From contig NZ_CP097329.1 of assembly GCF_030323025.1 (NCBI RefSeq), positions 3,520,001-3,584,000 on the forward strand: a DNA stretch of 64,000 bases, written 5' to 3'. Below the pieces are notes generated by a model, which saw only the letters and a list, made by a program, of their open reading frames with translations, ran no database searches and had not been told where the DNA came from. This document shows, one piece after another, positions 8,600 through 15,764 of this stretch (positions within the stretch are counted from its first letter, which is position 1; the number at the start of each line of letters is the position of its first letter). The position numbers were made by a program, and so were the translations under genes. Source of the DNA: Pseudanabaena mucicola str. Chao 1806 (GTDB taxonomy: Bacteria > Cyanobacteriota > Cyanobacteriia > Pseudanabaenales > Pseudanabaenaceae).

Positions 8600-8730
8600 A
8601 ATGTCTGACTTCTCTAAACTTCATCAGGATTTATTGGAATTCTAAAGCATAGATTGCAAGCCGTAGATCCTGTGCAAATAAGCTTTCAACCGCAGGACGA
8701 CTTGAGGGTTAAGACGCTCGATTAAGAGCC

Positions 8731-8803
8731 GCCCAACGCTTGAGTTAAGCGGCAGAATCAATCGCGAAGCGATTGATTCTGCCGCTTGAACGAATAGTTA
8801 GGT
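8731..8803 (-). other. attC site of DUF4275-like cassette
   Basis: R'' is ACCTAAC (8803-8797) and R' is GTTGGGC (8737-8731). A near-perfect stem pairs TTCAAGCGGCAGAATCAATC with GATTGATTCTGCCGCTTAAC around a GCGAAGC-type tip. This is a strong attC. Confidence 0.9.
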
Positions 8804-8810
8804 GGATCTA

Positions 8811-9302
8811 TCACAGCCAACCCTCGCGCTTAGCTCGCTCGGCCTCCAGCGCTTTGCGCTGCACATCGCGACTACGCCTGATGTTTTCGGCAACCAGAGA
8901 ATCGTACCTAGCATTCTTCGCGAAGTAGGGCCCCAGCCATCCATCTTCATGAGTAAATGCCATCGACCATGCAAGGTTCTTTGGGAACACCAGATAGTCC
9001 GAAACGCTGCATCGCGTCGGTAACGAATCAGTCAGAAGGGCCGATACTCGATCATTCGAAAGAACGACGACCTCTGAAGCAACTTGCTCGGCGTATTGCA
9101 GCTCTGCCTCTCGCTTACAAACGGATGGAAATGCGCCAGAGCTGAACGCATGCCAGAGGAATGCATCGATATTGGCTCCGTCAGCATTTTTCGCGTACAC
9201 GCCAATCCATTCTCTGACGAGCTGCCGGGCTTCTTGCTCTGTGAATCTTCGAATAATCCGGCCTTGCCCTACTTCGAGATCAGACTTGCGAGGATTTTTC
9301 AT
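8811..9302 (-). CDS. DUF4275-like protein, cassette gene
   Basis: A 163-aa protein when started at the ATG at 9302, 13 bp inside the cassette boundary (9315). A longer frame back to 9350 would run out of the cassette and is rejected. The pattern ARQLVREWIGVYA...FLWHAFS...YLVFPKNLAWSMAFTHEDGWLGPYFA resembles DUF4275 proteins found mainly in Firmicutes, function unknown. The call is from memory of the family pattern. Confidence 0.65.
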   Translation of the reverse strand: MKNPRKSDLEVGQGRIIRRFTEQEARQLVREWIGVYAKNADGANIDAFLWHAFSSGAFPSVCKREAELQYAEQVASEVVVLSNDRVSALLTDSLPTRCSVSDYLVFPKNLAWSMAFTHEDGWLGPYFAKNARYDSLVAENIRRSRDVQRKALEAERAKREGWL

Positions 9303-9315
9303 AGAACCACCTAAC

Positions 9316-9528
9316 GGCTTAATTGAGCGGATGAGAACTTTCGCTCTCAACTGAAATATTAGAACTTAGTCCGCTCCAATGATGTGTTATGCCCCGATCG
9401 CTTATCAATTATTTATCTTTGCGATCGCCGACAATCTCTCGGAACTCATCAACGAAGCAGATAATTTTTGCTTGCTTAAACTTGGCTGATAATAGACAAC
9501 TTTAATGAGCGTATCGGTTAGGCATAAC
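9316..9528 (-). repeat. gene-less integron cassette A, copy 8
   Basis: A 213-bp copy with the type-1 attC loop. It lies directly upstream (minus strand) of the DUF4275-like cassette. Confidence 0.85.
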
Positions 9529-9608
9529 GTTCCCCTTCAGCGGCGGCAAGCAACCTCTAACTCAGCACCGACAACTTACGACCGTCCGCTGCAAGGGGAT
9601 TGTTAGAC
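9522..9608 (-). other. attC site of DUF4157 cassette
   Basis: R'' is GTCTAAC (9608-9602) and R' is GTTATGC (9528-9522). The arms AATCCCCTTGCAGCGG and CCGCTGAAGGGGAACG pair well. There are about 160 bp of untranslated sequence between the gene end and this site. Confidence 0.87.
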
Positions 9609-9768
9609 TGCGATCTCTTGTTTCAGTGAATGCTGTGCCTTCCCAAACAAACAAGCGATTGATGAATTCGGAATTTCAATAGGAACGCACCCTACAAGGG
9701 CTGAAGCAAAGGATATAGATTCAACTTCAGAGCTAGGAAGCAGATTGGGAGACAAGTATGCATCGGGT

Positions 9769-11301
9769 TCAGTTTAGGCTCCCACCTGTTACTTGACCAA
9801 AGGGTCCAAAGTGAGTAACCATAGCTCTGCTCTTCGTCACATAATATGTGATGAACCACTCCTCACTTGTTCCTTTTTTGATACCTAGTCTCAGTGAAAA
9901 TTGTGTGCCGCCACTTACACTAGTTCCTTCTTCACTAGACTCATGGTTCTTCTTAACATATTCCAGCATTTGTGCCTTAGTCATTATTTGGTCATCCGGT
10001 CCCTGATAATTGCCATGGTTTGTTATTCCCCCAGGTCTTATCTTTGCTCCGATGAGCGCCTCGCGTGTACTGGTGCTTGTTATCACAGCACTGCTTGCCG
10101 AAGCAGAACCCACAACGAGAGGAGGTGCTGACGATGCAGGTGAAGGAATAGGTCCGGAAGAGCTACTGCTAGAGCTGCTACTAGCCACTATGGCACTCCC
10201 TAAAACTGTGCCGCTTGTAGGGGAAAGCTTTTGAGACAGAAAAGTGTTAAGGTCTTTCCTTTGCTTCTGCTCAGTTTTGCGGTTTACCCTATGTTTAAGG
10301 CCTGAATTATGGGCCTCGGCTATGGTAAAAAGCTGGGGAAATTTAGATTTCAATTCCGTAAATAAGTCCTCTACCTCTGACGCGGTGTCAAGTGCATCAA
10401 CAATTGCGTTGAAATTTGTATTACCTACTACTAACTTTTTAACGTTTTGCTCTTTAAGTTTGGATATCTCTGCCCACGTCAGTTTGCGCTGAATCACCTC
10501 AAACTTACCTTGAAGTAACTTTCCCCCCTCCAAAATTTGGTACTTCTGGGAGTGCTGGATCACACTTCCCACCACTTTTGACCCCATCACATCTGCTTCT
10601 TGTTCTAACCTTTGATCGTCATTGACCAGAATTTCTTCCTTCAACTGCCTAGTCGGTTGTACACGACCCTGTGCCTGCTGGACGACATGCCATGCTTCAT
10701 GGGGTAGATGTTCCTCTTGTCCGGGGGCAACATGGATTTCTGTCCCTTGGGTATAGGCTAATGCTTGCACTTGAGCAGGTTTTGGCGAATTGTAGTGAAC
10801 TCTGACATCATCCAGGGAATAGCCTGATAGATTTTCGACCCCTGCCTTGAGATCATCAGGCATACCAGTTTCATTGGGGCGCTGTTCCACCGATGAATCT
10901 TGGGCGATCCCTGTTGTATTGCTTTTTGCTTGGATCTTGTTGGTCTGAACAGATGCTTGGGATTCAGTTGTCTGAAATGCTTGAGAATTGCGAATGAGAA
11001 TGTCCAGAATGTTGGGCTGTGCTTTCGCCCGTTCCATCCGCTGTGCCCAGAAATCATCCATCTTGGCTTGCAACACACCCAATTTTTCCTGCTCCACAGG
11101 TGTGATAGTGCCATGCTTTTCTTTAAGCTGAAGTCCAAACACCTCAAACTTGTTCTGATTGAAAGCTTCGTTCTCTATTTCTTCTTGGGTGGGAGGACGT
11201 TTAGGTTCTTGGGCAGAAAACTGACGAGGCGCAAACTGAGAAGTGCTTGATGAGGACTGAGGACTTTGGGATTTGGACTGGTGGACACGCTCAAATGACA
11301 T
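9769..11301 (-). CDS. DUF4157 (eCIS-core-type) protein with HExxH, cassette gene
   Basis: A 510-aa protein. The N-terminal 150 residues are Gln/Ser-rich and probably disordered. A DUF4157 domain follows at about residues 145-240: DDVRVHYNS, the HEAWH (201-205) HExxH motif in HEAWHVVQQAQG, then EQEAD (233-237) as a likely third metal ligand. The C-terminal half (270-510) has a Ser-rich linker (near 375-405) and an unrecognised globular end with GGTQFSLRLG. DUF4157 proteins are often linked to extracellular contractile injection systems and polymorphic toxins. The cassette (9529-11429, 1.9 kb) is the largest fully visible in the array. Confidence 0.8.
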   Translation of the reverse strand: MSFERVHQSKSQSPQSSSSTSQFAPRQFSAQEPKRPPTQEEIENEAFNQNKFEVFGLQLKEKHGTITPVEQEKLGVLQAKMDDFWAQRMERAKAQPNILDILIRNSQAFQTTESQASVQTNKIQAKSNTTGIAQDSSVEQRPNETGMPDDLKAGVENLSGYSLDDVRVHYNSPKPAQVQALAYTQGTEIHVAPGQEEHLPHEAWHVVQQAQGRVQPTRQLKEEILVNDDQRLEQEADVMGSKVVGSVIQHSQKYQILEGGKLLQGKFEVIQRKLTWAEISKLKEQNVKKLVVGNTNFNAIVDALDTASEVEDLFTELKSKFPQLFTIAEAHNSGLKHRVNRKTEQKQRKDLNTFLSQKLSPTSGTVLGSAIVASSSSSSSSSGPIPSPASSAPPLVVGSASASSAVITSTSTREALIGAKIRPGGITNHGNYQGPDDQIMTKAQMLEYVKKNHESSEEGTSVSGGTQFSLRLGIKKGTSEEWFITYYVTKSRAMVTHFGPFGQVTGGSLN

Positions 11302-11429
11302 ACTCGCACCTCGTCAGATTTGTAATTTTCAACACACAACCATGAACCTCGTAACCATAACCTTGCTGCTTCTCAACATTCTCTTACTCTGGCGGATCGG
11401 GATTAGAAATTCAAGCAGTTCTGTCTAAC

Positions 11430-11646
11430 GGCTTAATTGAGCGGCAATTGATCGCCTCTAACTAAGCACAATTTACTCTGATTATTGTCCGCTCAAATGA
11501 TGTGTTATGCGCTGATCGCTTATCAATTATTTATCTTTGCGATCGCCGACAATCTCTCGGAACTCATCAACGAAGCAGATAATTTTTGCTTGCTTAAACT
11601 TGGCTGATAATAGACAACTTTAATGAGCGTTTCGGTTAGGCATAAC
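11430..11646 (-). repeat. gene-less integron cassette A, copy 9
   Basis: A 217-bp copy with type-2 attC loop and a 'ccgctcaaatga' arm variant that is shared with copy 12. Confidence 0.85.
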
Positions 11647-11727
11647 GGCTTAGTTGAGCCGCCTCAGATTATGCTTTGGCTCATGCAGATCGTTTTTGAT
11701 AAAGTCGGCTCCAACGCAGTGTTATAC
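11640..11727 (-). other. attC site of the three-gene cassette
   Basis: R'' is GTATAAC (11727-11721) and R' is GTTATGC (11646-11640). The arms CACTGCGTTGGAGCCGAC and GGCGGCTCAACTAAGCC pair partly. Confidence 0.8.
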
Positions 11728-11743
11728 GGCTCTTCGCAGAGAC

Positions 11744-12349
11744 TTATAGCTGGTCTTGATCCAATTTTTCTATAGCAAGTGCTTCTATCAACGGCTTCAG
11801 ATCGAGATACATTGTGCGATATGGGTTGACTGGTGGTAGAGGCTCGGTAGGATCGGCAAACTCAAATCCTAGCTTTTCATAGAAACCAGATGCATCATAA
11901 GCTGGATCAATATCAAAATCGTACAGTGCATCTACAGTGATAAATCTGACCCCGATGATAGGCACTACTTCAGTGATTACATAATCGATTGCCCACTCCA
12001 TAAACCTTAGCCCAAGACCTTTTGTGCGGCGATCAACGGCAAGAAGCCCAACCTTGACGGCTGGGAAAGTCCGATATTTCACACCTTCTTGAATCAGTAG
12101 AGTGTCTTCAACCTCTAATTTATCTGCTAGAAGCGTAATGTAACCAGCTAGAGCATCCTCAACCCTAGCAATCCAGCATTGGCAAAGATAAGCATCCGCT
12201 TCTCGTTGAATTCGTCCCTGTTTCCAATAGGTAACAAATTCTCCCCTGACACAACGAAACCCCTGACCAAGTTGTCGGAGTTCAGGGGTTAGCGATTCAA
12301 TATTGATTTGGGAGAAATCAACTCCATCGAATTTACCAGAACTAGCCAT
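11744..12349 (-). CDS. GNAT-fold acetyltransferase, second half of a possible TA pair
   Basis: A 201-aa protein when started at the ATG at 12349. That ATG overlaps the stop of the 53-aa upstream gene (ATGGCTAG), indicating translational coupling; the longer TTG start at 12379 is less likely. GNAT features are CWIARVEDALAGYITLLAD, VGLLAVDRRTKGLGLRFMEWAI (acetyl-CoA loop KGLG) and YDASGFYEKLGFEF. Tight coupling to a small upstream gene inside an integron cassette recalls GNAT toxins such as TacT, but those are usually shorter and follow a ribbon-helix-helix antitoxin. A plain acetyltransferase is possible. Confidence 0.75.
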   Translation of the reverse strand: MASSGKFDGVDFSQINIESLTPELRQLGQGFRCVRGEFVTYWKQGRIQREADAYLCQCWIARVEDALAGYITLLADKLEVEDTLLIQEGVKYRTFPAVKVGLLAVDRRTKGLGLRFMEWAIDYVITEVVPIIGVRFITVDALYDFDIDPAYDASGFYEKLGFEFADPTEPLPPVNPYRTMYLDLKPLIEALAIEKLDQDQL

Positions 12350-12503
12350 GTTTCTGCGCTTTGCGACGACGGGCAGCAATACGCTTTGCTAGGGCAAGCA
12401 TTCGATCATTAACCACTGCCCCACCAGAGTCGATCGCTTCTAGCAATTTCTTGGCAGCAAGCCCTGAGACGGGTTTAGATTGGGTATGGAGAGGATATTT
12501 CAT
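12342..12503 (-). CDS. small basic protein upstream of GNAT, candidate antitoxin
   Basis: A 53-aa frame (MKYPLHTQS... ending RRRKAQKHG) in the three-gene cassette. It ends with TAG overlapping the GNAT ATG by 8 bp. A helical stretch LAAKKLLEAI is followed by a very basic C-terminus. No known antitoxin motif is recognised. The coupling and position are the only support for an antitoxin role; the coding call rests on the overlap geometry. Confidence 0.55.
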   Translation of the reverse strand: MKYPLHTQSKPVSGLAAKKLLEAIDSGGAVVNDRMLALAKRIAARRRKAQKHG

Positions 12504-12560
12504 GGCAAAGCCTTAATCTCTACACATTCATCATAGCAACTAAAAAGCCTAGATCGGATT

Positions 12561-13019
12561 TTAAATAGCTGAAAGTCTTGATTGGACATGAGATTGGAAA
12601 GCAGAAATATCTGAATCCCAACGTTTTGTGAATGTGGGCAGTTCTTCCAGTTTCATGGCATTGCCGCCCATGTAAGCGAGGACTTCTGGGTAGTCAAAAA
12701 CTAAATCTGCCTTCAATGAATGGGGAGGATTCGTCCCATCGATAGACCAGACCACTTCAACAATGCGGTAGATGTTGAACACATTTGGATCGTCATCATG
12801 TTCAGCTTGACGATTCAGAATTTTGACGAGATGTGTAACATATCCATGTTGCCGAAGTAGAATCAAATCATATCTTTCGGGTCTATTGGCATTGTCTTCG
12901 TCGTCTTTCCAAGCCAATTTGAACAATTCGTCCTTTTTAAACTCACAGTAAGCCCAGCCACTGGAAGGTTTTACATTTTTTGTCCACAGAAGACGTTCTA
13001 GATTCATCAATTCTTTCAC
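12561..13019 (-). CDS. hypothetical protein, first gene of three-gene cassette
   Basis: A 152-aa soluble protein. The start may be GTG at 13019 or ATG at 13007 (MNLERLLW), both shortly after the cassette boundary (13041). Many aromatic residues are present (WAYCEFKKDELF, YRIVEVVWSID, VFDYPEVLAYMGG); a beta-rich fold is likely but no family is recognised. It ends 57 bp before the 53-aa gene, and no attC lies between them, so the three genes share a cassette. Confidence 0.7.
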   Translation of the reverse strand: MKELMNLERLLWTKNVKPSSGWAYCEFKKDELFKLAWKDDEDNANRPERYDLILLRQHGYVTHLVKILNRQAEHDDDPNVFNIYRIVEVVWSIDGTNPPHSLKADLVFDYPEVLAYMGGNAMKLEELPTFTKRWDSDISAFQSHVQSRLSAI

Positions 13020-13041
13020 TAAGTGACTCGTGCCGCATAAC

Positions 13042-13258
13042 GGCTTAATTGAGCGGCAATTGATCGCCTCTAACTAAGCACAATTTACTCTGATTATTGT
13101 CCGCTCCAATGATGTGTTATGCGCCGATCGCTTATCAATTATTTATCTTTGCGATCGCCAACAATCTATCGGAACTCATCAACGAAGCAGATAATTTTTG
13201 CTTGCTTAAACTTGGCTGATAATAGACAACTTTAATGAGCGTATCGGTTAGGCATAAC
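13042..13258 (-). repeat. gene-less integron cassette A, copy 10
   Basis: A 217-bp copy with type-2 attC loop, third from attI. Confidence 0.85.
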
Positions 13259-13475
13259 GGCTTAATTGAGCGGCAATTGATCGCCTCTAACTAAGCACAA
13301 TTTACTCTGATTATTGTCCGCTCCAATGATGTGTTATGCGCCGATCGCTTATCAATTATTTATCTTTGCGATCGCCAACAATCTATCGGAACTCATCAAC
13401 GAAGCTGACAATTTTTGCTTGCTTAAACTTGGCTGATAATAGACAACTTTAATGAACGTATCGGTTAGGCATAAC
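13259..13475 (-). repeat. gene-less integron cassette A, copy 11
   Basis: A 217-bp copy with type-2 attC loop, second from attI. It has one distinctive base ('aatgaacgta' for 'aatgagcgta'). Confidence 0.85.
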
Positions 13476-13692
13476 GGCTTAATTGAGCGGCAATTGATCG
13501 CCTCTAACTAAGCACAATTTACTCTGATTATTGTCCGCTCAAATGATGTGTTATGCGCTGATCGCTTATCAATTATTTATCTTTGCGATCGCCGACAATC
13601 TCTCGGAACTCATCAACGAAGCAGATAATTTTTGCTTGCTTAAACTTGGCTGATAATAGACAACTTTAATGAGCGTTTCGGTTAGGCATAAC
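13476..13692 (-). repeat. gene-less integron cassette A, copy 12 (adjacent to attI)
   Basis: A 217-bp copy next to attI. In integrons the attI-proximal cassette is normally the newest, so the A cassette is probably the most recent acquisition or amplification. Its attC is 13469-13556. Confidence 0.85.
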
Positions 13693-13914
13693 TATGTATT
13701 AGACAGAAAGTTTCTGTCCAATCTGACTATAGGCGATTTAGCCCGAAAGTCAAATTTCCGCCTAATCACCCTATACGTCACGTTATACGGAAACTTTCTG
13801 CCTAAATAACCCATACGTTATGTTATGAAGAAACTTTCTGAATAATCACCCAAATAGCGTGTTAGCCCGACTAAATCGGGTATTATTTATATCAGTTACA
13901 CTATTTATTTAGTT
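13693..13914. other. attI recombination region and intI/cassette promoter interval
   Basis: The 222 bp between the first cassette core (GTTATGC, 13692-13686 minus strand) and intI must hold attI, the cassette promoter (leftward) and the intI promoter (rightward). It contains three degenerate direct repeats of about 40 bp, roughly 13749-13788, 13789-13828 and 13829-13866. Each carries a 'gaaactttctgcctaa'-like part and a GTTA-type core (13782, 13822, 13861). A small palindrome CCCGA/TCGGG is at 13867-13880. No -35/-10 pair could be assigned with confidence. Confidence 0.6.
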
Positions 13915-14886
13915 ATGCATTCCGAGCAGCCGCCTCGAAAGCTATTAGACAGGGTACGAGATCAAGTCAGGGTTAAGCATTACTCCTATCGCACCGAAGA
14001 GGCTTATGTGCAGTGGATTCGGCGATTTATCTTGTTTCATAACAAGCGGCATCCTAGCGAGATGGATGGCGATGAAGTGAATACCTTTTTGACCCATTTG
14101 GCGGTAAATGAAAATGTGGCAGCATCAACCCAAAATCAAGCTCTATGCGCCATTTTATTTTTATATCGTGAGGTATTGCAGCAGGAGCTAAACCTCAATT
14201 TAGATGCAGTGCGAGCAAAGCGCCCCCATTATTTGCCGACGGTCTTGACTGTTGAAGAAACTTTAGAAATCTTAAAAAATCTTACGGGTGTTTATCAGAT
14301 TGTTGCCAAGCTGCTTTACGGTTCAGGATTACGCCTTAATGAAGCATTGTCACTACGAGTTAAGGATCTTGATTTTGCTCAAAAGCAGATTATTGTCAGA
14401 GATAGTAAAGGGATGGAAAGTCGTGTAACTATGTTGCCTCAAAATGTCGTAGACCAACTTAAAGAACATTTGCAGCAAGTCAAACGTACCCACCAGCAAG
14501 ACTTAGAAAGAGGTTATGGGGAGACTTTTTTACCTTTTGCTTTACAGAAAAAATATCCTAACGCCGCCAAAGAATGGATTTGGCAATATGTATTTCCTTC
14601 GGGGCGCATTGCTAAAGATCCGCGCAGTGAATTAATGTGTCGCTACCATCTTCATGAAAGCGGAATGCAAAAAACACTGAAACAAGCCGTGAGAATTGCC
14701 AAGATCGAAAAACGGATCGGATGTCATACCTTTCGCCATAGTTTCGCCACACATTTATTGCAAAATGGCTATGATATCCGCACAGTGCAGGAGTTATTGG
14801 GACATAAAGATGTCAAGACAACGATGATTTATACCCATGTTCTCAATCGTGGCGGTAAAGGAGTGATTAGTCCACTTGATCACTAG
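13915..14886 (+). CDS. intI: integron integrase IntI (tyrosine recombinase)
   Basis: A 323-aa tyrosine recombinase: SAM-like N-terminal domain (about 8-95) and catalytic domain with R140 (GSGLRLNEA), H271 and R274 ([12 protein letters not shown]), H297 (LLGHKDV) and Y306 (MIYTH). The segment at about 205-250 ([27 protein letters not shown]) is the additional domain found only in integron integrases. The frame is intact with all catalytic residues. It lies at the proximal end of the array, opposite in direction to the cassettes. No clear Shine-Dalgarno precedes the ATG. Confidence 0.95.
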   Translation: MHSEQPPRKLLDRVRDQVRVKHYSYRTEEAYVQWIRRFILFHNKRHPSEMDGDEVNTFLTHLAVNENVAASTQNQALCAILFLYREVLQQELNLNLDAVRAKRPHYLPTVLTVEETLEILKNLTGVYQIVAKLLYGSGLRLNEALSLRVKDLDFAQKQIIVRDSKGMESRVTMLPQNVVDQLKEHLQQVKRTHQQDLERGYGETFLPFALQKKYPNAAKEWIWQYVFPSGRIAKDPRSELMCRYHLHESGMQKTLKQAVRIAKIEKRIGCHTFRHSFATHLLQNGYDIRTVQELLGHKDVKTTMIYTHVLNRGGKGVISPLDH

Positions 14887-15083
14887 TAATTTCAATTATC
14901 CCGAAATTGCCTCCAACGAATAATTCAGTGATGAGCTTGGCGCATTAAGACCAGTCATCCACTGATTCACCATCTTGACCTGAACTTGTATCGCGTCTTA
15001 ATAAATCATCAATCTCTTGCCAATTGAAAAGTCTTGCAAAGTCCCCCAGAATTGAGAGATTTATCTTGAAGAAATGCTGGAAA

Positions 15084-15764
15084 TTACGCTTGACTGCGTA
15101 AGACATAGCCCACACCTCTGACTGTATGGAGTAATCGCTTTGAATTATGAACTTCTAATTTGATGCGTAAAGCGCGAATATACACTTCAATAATATTTGA
15201 CTCGCCCATGAAGTCATACCCCCATACTGATTCGAGGATCTGGTCACGGGTTAAGACCTGTTGAGGATGGCACAGCATAAATTCTAATAAATCGAACTCT
15301 TTGGCAGTTAGATCAACCCTTTGACCCGCACGGTGAACTTCTCGAGCCGTATGACTTAAGGTAATGTCTTCAAATTGCAAATTGTCGATCGCTTCGGGGT
15401 ACATCCGCCGCATTCTCGCCTTGACTCTGGCGAGTAGCTCCTCAAAGCTAAAGGGCTTAGTGAGATAGTCATCGGCTCCCGCATTTAGCCCCGTGACGCG
15501 ATCGCAAATTTCATCCTTGGCAGTGAGCATAATGATCGGCATTTTTTCGCCTGTTTTGCGTAATCTTGTGCAAATATCTAATCCCGATATTTCAGGCAAC
15601 ATCCAATCTAAAATCACCAGATCAGGTTGTGTATCGCGAGCTAGTTGTAGACCATCTAAGCCAGTCATTGCCACAGTTACCTGATACCCTTCTAACCCAA
15701 GTTCCATTTCAATAAATTTGGATAACTTAGGATCATCTTCAATCAGGAGAATGCGATTATTCAT
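15084..15764 (-). CDS. OmpR/PhoB-type response regulator
   Basis: A 226-aa regulator when started at the ATG at 15764, which overlaps the kinase stop codon (ATGA). The receiver domain has the DD pair in LLIEDDPK, the phospho-acceptor Asp in LVILDWMLP, T in MLTAKD and K in TKPF. A winged-helix C-terminal domain contains LTAKEFDLLEFM and VRGVGYVLR. It is similar to cyanobacterial RppA/NrsR-type regulators. Its partner is the adjoining kinase; the signal is unknown. Confidence 0.93.
   Translation of the reverse strand: MNNRILLIEDDPKLSKFIEMELGLEGYQVTVAMTGLDGLQLARDTQPDLVILDWMLPEISGLDICTRLRKTGEKMPIIMLTAKDEICDRVTGLNAGADDYLTKPFSFEELLARVKARMRRMYPEAIDNLQFEDITLSHTAREVHRAGQRVDLTAKEFDLLEFMLCHPQQVLTRDQILESVWGYDFMGESNIIEVYIRALRIKLEVHNSKRLLHTVRGVGYVLRSQA

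Larger units (their letters stand above)
3080..14886. mobile_element. chromosomal integron: intI, attI and a 21-cassette array
   Basis: The array runs on the minus strand from attI near 13.69 kb to a last core site at 3080-3086. It is delimited by attC-like sites: imperfect palindromes bounded by RYYYAAC/GTTRRRY cores such as GCCCAAC, GCCTAAC, ACCTAAC, GTCTAAC and the variant GCATAAC. All cassette genes point away from intI, which lies at the proximal end in the opposite direction, as in known integrons. It has nine gene cassettes and twelve copies of one gene-less cassette. Boundaries are placed by eye at each GTT core. Confidence 0.9.

Noticed and set aside
3087-13692. Regularly repeated sequence resembling a CRISPR array
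   Set aside because: The repeat unit is over 200 bp, has core sites and attC stems, and the interspersed segments are genes. No cas genes are present. It is an integron array.
14887-15083. Gap between intI and the response regulator searched for a gene or attC
   Set aside because: No start-stop frame of note and no core-site pair; it is simply the junction between the integron and the chromosome.
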